Source of the DNA: Poteriospumella lacustris
Lineage: Eukaryota; Sar; Chrysophyceae; Chromulinales; Dinobryaceae
Assembly (NCBI GenBank): GCA_008000375.1
Contig: SMOI01000365.1
Location: 1 to 30,411 of the forward strand
Length of the DNA: 30,411 nt
Reading direction: 5' to 3'
A program made the position numbers and the translations under genes. The notes under the pieces were generated by a model. That model worked only from the letters and a program-made list of their open reading frames with translations. It had not been told where the DNA came from and made no database searches. The number at the start of each line of letters is the position of its first letter. Within the stretch, counting starts at the first letter, position 1. Of this stretch, positions 8,475 through 16,100 are shown piece after piece.

Positions 8475-9743
8475 ATGAGGGTGGCGATCTGCATGTGGGG
8501 GGTCTTGCGATCCCTGCCCCTCACACTGCCCAGCTTGAAGAAGCACCTGTTCGACGTCCTGGACAACGCTAGTCACGTCTACGACGTTTATATGCACACG
8601 TATATGGTTTCGGAGCGCTACACCAATTTGCGGTCGCAGGAGCGCGACGTGGCCCTGAACCACTCGCACTGGCAGCTGCTCCAGCCCGCGTACGTCTTCG
8701 TCGAGGACCAAACGGATTTCGACCGGCGCCTAAACGTCTCCGCGTACTTGGAGCCGTTCGGCAACCCTTGGGGCGACATGGGGACGTTCACGAACCATCT
8801 GCGCGCGCTGAACTCGCTCTACCACGTGACGGAGGCGCTGGAGGTGGCGGCGCGGTCGGGCACTGTCCAGTACGACGCTGTCGTCTTCATTCGGCCCGAT
8901 CTGCTTTTGCTCAACGACCTCCCGCTACACCTGCTCGACGCCTTCCCCGCCAGCACCGTCTTCGCGGCCGACTTCCACCGCTCGTGCCACGGCGCCGAGC
9001 TCAACGACCGCTTCGCCATGGGCCGCTACCCGTTCGCGCTCGACTTCGGCCGCCGCCTGGCCAGCGCGTGGACGCTGGCGCAGCGCCAAGCACTGCATTC
9101 GGAGACGCTGGCCTTCTTCAGCGTCAGCCGCGCGACCGCGAGCGCCGACGTCGTCGAGATTCCGTTTCGCTTCCGCCGCGTGCGCTCCAACGGCCACGTC
9201 AACGCGCGCGATGCCGCGTCCGTCGCGGACCCTTCTCCTCACTGCGCCTCGTCGCGCGCTCTGACTCTTCCGAGGCTCTTGTCGCACGTGCTGCCTGAGC
9301 GTTGGGTGGCGCGCTGGGGGCGCTGGCTGCCGCCGCTGCACCAGCACTGGTCGACGTGGCGGCACCACTTTCTGCAGCAGACCTGCCGCCCTCGGCGCCT
9401 GCTGCTGCCCGCCGAGATCTGCGGCGGCCCCAGAGCGATGGCCGCCGCTGATTCATCCGCGTCGCCGGTGCCGCTCGACAGCGCCCCGCCAGCGTCGCGG
9501 TCGCTCGTGCGCTGCGGCTACGACTGGCAGCGCTGGTCGGTGGAGCGCGACGTGCAGCACGCGCACGCGGTCGGCAGCTTCGAGGCGCCGCGCGCCAACG
9601 GCTCCGTCGCGTGCCACGCCTCGCAGGACCAGCGCCGCCGCCAGGCGACCCTCTGCGCCACGTCGCCGCCGCTCAGCGCGTCGGCCGCGCTGCAGCTCCT
9701 CACGCGCCTCCGCGTCGCGCACTGCGTCGCTCTCGCGGCGTAG
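8475..9743 (+). CDS. Glycosyltransferase-like protein (RVAIC...IRPD family)
   Basis: This 422-residue protein resembles a scattered family of putative nucleotide-sugar-type glycosyltransferases found in protists, algae and large DNA viruses. It opens with a beta strand typical of that family (RVAICMWGVLRSL, residues 2-14), followed by YDVYMHTYMV (36-45) and NLRSQE (51-56). A later strand, AVVFIRPDLLLL (135-146), places an Arg-Pro-Asp where related enzymes have their acidic substrate site. I see no signal peptide or transmembrane helix, so secretion is not supported. Residues beyond about 230 are Arg/Ala/Ser-rich and not recognisable. The ATG at 8475 is followed at once by the conserved strand. 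Family membership is inferred from motif pattern; the sugar and acceptor are unknown. Confidence 0.55.
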   Translation: MRVAICMWGVLRSLPLTLPSLKKHLFDVLDNASHVYDVYMHTYMVSERYTNLRSQERDVALNHSHWQLLQPAYVFVEDQTDFDRRLNVSAYLEPFGNPWGDMGTFTNHLRALNSLYHVTEALEVAARSGTVQYDAVVFIRPDLLLLNDLPLHLLDAFPASTVFAADFHRSCHGAELNDRFAMGRYPFALDFGRRLASAWTLAQRQALHSETLAFFSVSRATASADVVEIPFRFRRVRSNGHVNARDAASVADPSPHCASSRALTLPRLLSHVLPERWVARWGRWLPPLHQHWSTWRHHFLQQTCRPRRLLLPAEICGGPRAMAAADSSASPVPLDSAPPASRSLVRCGYDWQRWSVERDVQHAHAVGSFEAPRANGSVACHASQDQRRRQATLCATSPPLSASAALQLLTRLRVAHCVALAA

Positions 9744-9844
9744 CCTGCGGAGTAGCCCGCGGCGTAGCCCTCGCCCCGTTCGTGTTCTTCGTTTCTCCTC
9801 TCCAGTACATATCCCCCGTCCGTCTGTTCGCCAACTGCTCCGTG

Positions 9845-9868
9845 TCCGTCCGTCCGTCCGTCCGTCCG
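9845..9868 (+). repeat. (TCCG)6 tetranucleotide microsatellite
   Basis: Six perfect TCCG units lie in the 3' flank shared by the glycosyltransferase-like gene and the convergent gene that ends at 10012. The gap between the two stop codons is 268 bp and contains nothing else of note. Confidence 0.9.
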
Positions 9869-10011
9869 TGTGTCGTCTGTGTCTCGTCGCTGTGTCCCGT
9901 GCCCCGTGCCCCGCAGCGTCGCCGTTTTCTCTGTTTCTCGTTCGTCGTAATCCCCCGCCTCAATTAGCGTCGCTTACAACCGCCTCTGTGTCTCTGTGTC
10001 TCGGTGTGTCG

Positions 10012-12577
10012 TTAGCGCAGCGGGCGCGCGACGGGCAGGCGACAGGTCGCCGCGGCGTCGTCGCCGTCGAGCAGCGCGTCGCGGAGCGCGTCGAGTCGCA
10101 GCCGCTGCGGCGCCAGCGCCGCGAAGCAGCGGCCCTCGTGGCGCGCCACGGCGACCTGTTTGGCCAGCGGCTGCAGCGGCGGCGCGGCCTCGAGCGGCGC
10201 CCGCGGCCGATCGTCGCCCGCGGCGGCGGCGTCGTCGGCGTCTTCGTCGGCGTCGTCGTCAGCGGTGGCGGCCGGCTGCAGGTGCAGCGCGATGGCGATG
10301 CAGCGGCCGTGCACGACGGTGCAGTGCAGCGCGCGCGGCAGCTCCGCGAAAAGCGCCGCGGCCGCCGCGCGGTAGCAGTCGAAGCCCCACGCGACGGGCG
10401 CGGCGCCGGCGACGGAGGCGGCGTAGACGCGCTGCAGCGTCGCGTCGTCGACGGGCAGCGGCTTCGAGTGCACGTGGCTGAGCGCGTCGTAGACGGTGAC
10501 CGTGACGCCGTCGAGCAGCCGCAGCGCCTGCGCCAGCGACACGAAGCGCTCGCTGCCCGGCTGCAGCGCGCCGCTCAGCGCCTCGTCGCGCGCCGACCGC
10601 CGCGGCGTCGTCTCGCGGTACGCGACGTCGTCGAGCGCGCGGCGCTCGGCGTCGCTCAGTGCGACGCGCGGCTCGTCGCCGTCGCTGTCGCCATCGTCGT
10701 CGCTGTCGCCGTCTCCGTCTCCGTCTCCGTCCGCGTCGTTCGCCGCCGCGGCGGGCGGCAGGCGGCCGAAAGCGAGTGTCGGAGCCGGCGACCGTCGCGA
10801 CCTGCCGCGTCGCGCGCGCGGCGGCGCAGAGCTCGCAGGGCAGGTCGGGCGCCACGCCGCTCGTGCGCACGAGGTAGTGGCGCTTGCAGGGCCGGAAGGA
10901 GACGAGCGCCTTGGCCGCCGCCGCGCGGTCCGCCTGCAGCCACTGCTCCTCGGGCACCGCGCGCAGCGCCGCCTCCAGCGCCGCGACGGCCGCGTCGCGC
11001 GAGGCGAACTCGCCGACGAACTTGAGCTCCGTTTTGCGCACGGCGGGCTCGCGGCCGCGGCTGAACTTCTTCGACACCGTCGACGCCACCGCCTCCGACG
11101 CGCCGTACAGCTCCGCCGTCGCGTACACGGCGATCACGACGGAGAAGCTGCGCTCGTCGCGGACGTTGCCGAAGCGCACCGCGTTCGCGCGGCCGGCCAC
11201 GTCGCGCTCGTGCGCCCGCCGCCGCTTCGCGACGCGCTGCCACACGGCGAAGGCGTTGAAGTAGCCCAGCGTCGCCTCGCGCACGCGCTGCAGCCCCTCC
11301 ACGAGGCCGCCCGCCAGCGCCGCTGGCGACGCCTCCTCCGCGAGGTAGCGCGCGTTCGCGGCGACTGCGCTGGCGACGAGCGCGGCCACCGCCGCCTCGC
11401 GCGCGTCGATGGCCGCGAGGACCTCGGCGGCCAGCTCCGCCTCGGCGCCGAAGACGAAGTCGTCCGACGCGCGCAGTCGCTCCTGCGCGGCGGGGTCTTC
11501 GCTCGGCAGCCGGTGCGCGCCGTTGCTGGGCGCCGTCTGGTGCGTGATGCGCTTCGAGAGGATCTGCTCCGTCAGCAGCGTGTCCTCGTCGTACTGCGTC
11601 CCGCGCAGCTGCGTCGTCGACGCCGACGTCGACGGTAGCAGCGCCACAGCGGCCGCAGTGGTCGCAGTGGTCGCAGCGGCGGCGTCGATGGCCGGCGCGT
11701 GCAACGCGTCGGCGGCGGCGTCGCCATCGACGGCGGCGGTCTGCGCGCGGCTGTCGACGGTGTATGCGGCGAGTGTCTTGAGCAGCTGCGAGCTGTTCTT
11801 GTCCTGCAGCGCGGAGCGGATGTCGTTGTTGTGCAGCTTGAGCAGCGTCTGGTCGGCGATGACCATTTTGTTGCCGGCGCGCGCGATGTCGATGTACATC
11901 CGCGTGAAGTCCGCGCCGCCCTCGCGCACGCGGCTCGTGGGCTCGACGATGCGGCGGAACGAGTCGTCTGCTTTGTTGTAGAAGAAGGTGGTGTTGCCGC
12001 CCTCGCGCTCCTGGCGCAGCGTGTCGGCCGCGCTGATGCCCAGCTCCGGCAGCTCGGGCAGCTCCATGCGCAGGATGCACCAGCGGCGCACGTGCTGGTA
12101 CATGGGCACGCCGTTGTGGCTGCCGTGCTCCAGGTACGACCCGTTGAGCTCTTGGATGGGGCAGCCGCTGACGACCACGCCGCGGATGGTGTCCTCGACG
12201 CTGAACTCGGCGCCGTAGGCGTCGTTCTTGTGGCGGAACCGCTCCACCTTGATGTCGGCCTGCGCGGCGGCCTCCAGCTGCTCGTCTGTGAAGTGGTGGG
12301 CGACGATGGACAGGTGTTGTTCTGCAGTACATCGCACAAAGTTCGTCGTCAGTTGGAACACGTCGAGGCGACCGGAGGCGGGTCGGTTACCTTTGGCGAG
12401 AAAAATCCACGAACGCTGCGGAGGGAAGTCTCCTCGCGTCAACGACCCGAAGGTCAAGTCGATAATGTGGTGGCTGAGCGAACCGCTGGTTTTCTTCTCC
12501 GCAGACTCGTCATCACGGTCTTGCTTGAGCCGACAGATCACCCAGCCCACCAGAGGGCCCAGTTCCTCGTATTCCAT
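10012..12577 (-). CDS. Large unrecognised protein with NGxY/NGxPxY motif; one probable intron, one frame change
   Basis: I do not recognise this family. The frame starts at the ATG at 12577 and runs to about 10800. It must then change frame to reach the plausible stop at 10012, because the protein-like reading below about 10670 (VALSDAERRALDDVAY, then LALSLAQALRLL-type helices) is in another phase. Removing a probable 69-nt intron (12322-12390) joins IFLAK to EQHLSIV. A segment near residue 130 reads GCPIQELNGSYLEHG followed by NGVPMYQ, a pattern I have seen in protist proteins before a Trp-Ile strand. The middle is rich in Ala and has Lys/Arg-rich helices. A Cys cluster (RPCKRHY, later PCELC) precedes the frame change and could bind zinc. 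The C-terminal part contains an acidic Asp/Ala stretch. Exact exon structure is uncertain. The gene faces the 13169 gene across a divergent region. Confidence 0.6.
10672..10801 (-). other. Frame change: possible intron or sequencing frameshift
   Basis: The two halves of the gene need a shift of one base here. A GT-AG pair with the right phase exists: CAG|GTCGCG at 10801 and GAG at 10672, 130 nt long. It lacks the pyrimidine-rich end and branch sequence seen in the other introns. The region contains a GACGGA simple repeat (about 10700-10735) where a base could easily be lost in assembly. I cannot choose between these explanations. Confidence 0.35.
12322..12390 (-). other. Probable spliceosomal intron (69 nt, in frame)
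   Basis: The donor is AAAG|GTAACC and the acceptor CTGCAG|AAC, with a branch-like AACTGACG about 30 nt before the acceptor. Its length is a multiple of three and it contains no stop, so the frame stays open if it is kept. The spliced protein reads more naturally across the junction. The clear transporter intron at 24394 shares the GTAAC donor start. Confidence 0.6.
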
Positions 12578-13168
12578 TCGTTGTCTTGAACTTTACCTTT
12601 ACAGCCCAACAAACATGAAGAGAGAAACCACCGAATCAAGGTTGGGTACGTTCGAATCGAAGCAAGAAGAGGTCGCTTTGGTTTATGATTCGTCGGGCAC
12701 TTGAACCGGCGATCTACCTGCGGCGTCACGACGACGGCGACGAAACTGAAACGACCCGAAAAAACGAAACCGTCTTACCCAGAGATCCCAAACAAATGTG
12801 TGATCTGTGTCCCGGCCTGCGGAGTTTCGGTCAGCGAATTGGTGGCCGGAGTCGGGCTGGCGACGGACCGACGCCACGTTGGCGCTGGATGGTCTGGGGC
12901 GGATCGGCTCCGCAGTGACGAGGCAATCAAAAGGGCCCTGCCGCCTGCCCGTTCTCACGTGATCCAGATGCAACATTTCGAGGAAACATCACGGACAGTG
13001 GCCCCGTGGAAGGAGGAACACGCTGCTCTAGAATAAATCTTGGTGCGTTATCTCAGGGAATCAATTGTTGGCACAGCTAGTCGAGTCCTTTCAGCGAAGA
13101 AATCTGACTACTGTTCGTGCGACGTTGACAACTGTCATATCTATTCGACTAGAGAGACATTCTTCAAA
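12578..13168. promoter_or_regulatory. Divergent promoter region between the 12577 gene and the USP-like/TPR/KH gene
   Basis: This 591-bp gap separates the start codons of two genes pointing away from each other. The plus-strand frame is open back to 13040 but has only a TTG there. I see no tRNA, although short stretches near 12650 and 12700 resemble a T-loop. Confidence 0.45.
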
Positions 13169-16100
13169 ATGCAACAACCACCGTCCTCATCAAGGCACAT
13201 TCGATTTGTGTCCGAATCAAATTACATGGAAACCTCGTCTTCCAGCGGACAGGCGAGCTCGTCCTCTTCCGTCGGGAAGGGGACGTTTCCCGCTCCGCCG
13301 CCTCCGCCGGCTAATCTCTGCGCGACAATCAACATATGTCGGTATTTGGTTCCTCTCGCGAAGCTCATCGTACTCGCACAGCCTCTGGACGACGCGTGCA
13401 ATGAAGTGGAGCGAGAGGCGTTCGTGGCGCTGCAACACATTCTATCGGTGATCGAGTCGTCGCCGACCGAGGCCGTCAACGTATTCCCGCTCCTCGAGAA
13501 GCTCTGCAGGTACATGGGGATGAACTTTCGCGAGTTCGAAGCCAAGGACACCTGCTTGATATGGGACCTGTTCATCAAGCTCATAACGACGGTGATCCCG
13601 CCGCTGCGCGAGATCTTCATGGGCCGGCAGCGGCTCAGCATCAACGAGAAGGCCTGGGAGAACCTCGTCACGCGATGCGTGTCGGCCCACTTCACCAGCT
13701 CACTACAGTCGCTGGAGGACTTCATACGCTCGACGCTCAGCCAGATCGACGAGAACTACTACGAGGACTTCGACCAGTTCACCCACGGCAAGTCCACCGA
13801 GCAGATGCTCAAATTCAACGCCAGCATCGTCGCGCGGGCACCGGAGGTGCTCGCGTTCACGATCGACTCGGCGCATCTGCCGCCGACATCGCGGCTCTTC
13901 GAGGTGTCCGGGAAGGCGTCCTCGAAGGCCAAGGCGCCGACGCACATCAAATTTCCCCAGTCGTTCAACCTGTCGATGCGGCACGACGCCAAGGGCGCCG
14001 GCGAGGAGGACGCCATCCCCAACATATACGACCTGTCCGCCGTCGTGGTGCTCGAGGGGCCCACCTTCGAGACGGTGCAGGCGTACTACCGCACGACGCA
14101 GAACGAGCAGACGCAGTGGTTCCGCGGCGTCGACGGCAACTACGAGCTGGTCGACGGCAGCCGCGCCGTCGAGCGCAACTACTTCAACGCCAACGACGCC
14201 AAGAAGGTCCACCCGCGCCTGCTCGTCTACACGAAGCGCGGCATCTCGAACATCCTCGAGCTGCTGCGCGAGTACGTCACCAAGGCGGGCCAGCTGCGCA
14301 TGAAGGGCGACGCGACCTTCGCCGCGGCGCAGACGCCGGAGAACTACGACGAGGCGAAGCAGCTGTACGAGGACGCCATCAAATACGACGCGTCGCTGCG
14401 GCCCGTGCTGGAGGAGCGGCTGAAGTCGCTGGACCAGATCGAGAAGAACCAGCGCGCGCAGAGCTACGAGAACCAGGCCGACCTGATCCTGGGCAAGAAG
14501 AAGTTCAAGGAGGCCAGCGACCTGTACAAGCTGGCCATGCGCAGCGCCGTGCCCAACTCGAGCATCTTCAAGCGCATCAAGGAGAAGGAGGAGTTCATGA
14601 CGCGCATCATCTCGCTCGAGATCGCCAACCACCTCACCGAGAAGGGCGAGGAGTGTCTGCGCAACGGCTCGCTGCAGCAGAGCCGCGAGAACTTCGCGCA
14701 CGCGCTGAAGATGAACCCGTCGTACGTGCACCTGCACTCGATCATCACCGGCATCGACCGCCTCATCACCGCGCAGACCTCGCAGCAGAAGATCACCGAG
14801 GCGCACCAGTGCATGAAGGTGGGGCGCTATCGCCAGGCGAACCAGCTCTTCCTCGAGGCGCTGGCGCTCGTGCCAGAGAAGGAGGGGTCGCTGAAGCCGG
14901 TGCTCGAGAGCCTCGTGGTGCTGATGCAGGGCGAGGACGCGCTCATGAAGCAGCGCAGCGGCCTGGTGGCGCTGGAGGACAAGAAGTACCCGCTGGCGAT
15001 CCAGCTGATCACCGAGGCCATCGCGCTGCTGCCGAAGGAGTCGGTGACGGAGCACGCGTTCTTCCTGTGCGACCGCGCGCAGGTCTTCTACGAGATGAAG
15101 GACTACCCCACGTCCATCGCCGACTGCCTCGCGGCGCTCGAGCTGCGGCCCGAGCTGGCCGTCGCCTATCTGCGGCTGGGCTCGGCGCAGTTCGAGCTAG
15201 AGCTCTACGACGAGGCGCTGCTGAGCTACGAGAAGGCGATGCGGTACGACCCCTCGATGGCCGACCAGGTGCGCGTCAAGATCCGCCAGGTGAACACCGC
15301 GAAGGAGATCCAGCAGCGGAAGGAGCGCGAGGCGGAGCGCGCGCGCATCAAAGAGGAGCAGCAGCGGCTCATCGAGGAGAAGCGCGCGCGCGAGGAGAAG
15401 CTGCGCAAGGAGAAGGCGGAGAAGGCCGCGCAGGAGCAGGCCGAGCGCTGCGAGCGCACGCTGATGAAGGAGGAGGAGAAGCGCATGCTCGCGCTGCTGC
15501 AGCGCGACGACCCCTTCGACGCGGCGGCCGGCAAGGCCAAGGGCAAGGACAGCGCCAAGGACAAGGGCAGCAAGAAGGACAAGGCCGAGAAGGAGCGCGA
15601 GAAGGCCGCCGAGAAGGAGCGCCAGAAGGCCGAGAAGGAGCGCGAGCGCGAGCGCGTCAAGGCCGAGAAGGAGGCGAAGCTGCGCGAGGAGCAGCACGCG
15701 AAGGAGGAGCAGCTGCGCAAGCAGCGCGAGTTCGAGGCGGAGGTGGCGAAGGCCACGGCGAAGCTGAAGGAGGCCGAGCGGGAGCGCGAGTTGGAGCGCG
15801 AGCGCGCGCGCATCGAGCGCGACCGCCTCATCGCCGAGCGCGAGAAGGCGCGTCAGGAGAAGAAGGCGGCCGAGCAGAAGAAGGCGAAGGAGGAGCAGGA
15901 GGCCGCGAAGGAGCTCGAGCGGGCGCAGGAGGCCAAGGCCGCCGCGTCCGCCGCCGCAACGCCCGCGAAGGCGAAGACGGCGGCCGCCGCGCTGATGCAG
16001 GGCACGCCGTCCGCGGCGAAGGTGGTCGCTGCCGCTGCCGCCGCCGCGCCGCCCGCCGTCGCTGCGGCACCTGCGAAGCCCTCGGGCGATGCGGAGTTTC

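Noticed and set aside
10496-11638. Long plus-strand frames over the large minus-strand gene
   Set aside because: They are Arg/Ala-rich shadows with no motif. The minus strand gives ordinary helical protein sequence.
12640-12730. T-loop-like words (GTTCGAATC, GGTTCAAG) suggesting a tRNA
   Set aside because: The flanking bases do not form the T stem or acceptor stem on either strand.
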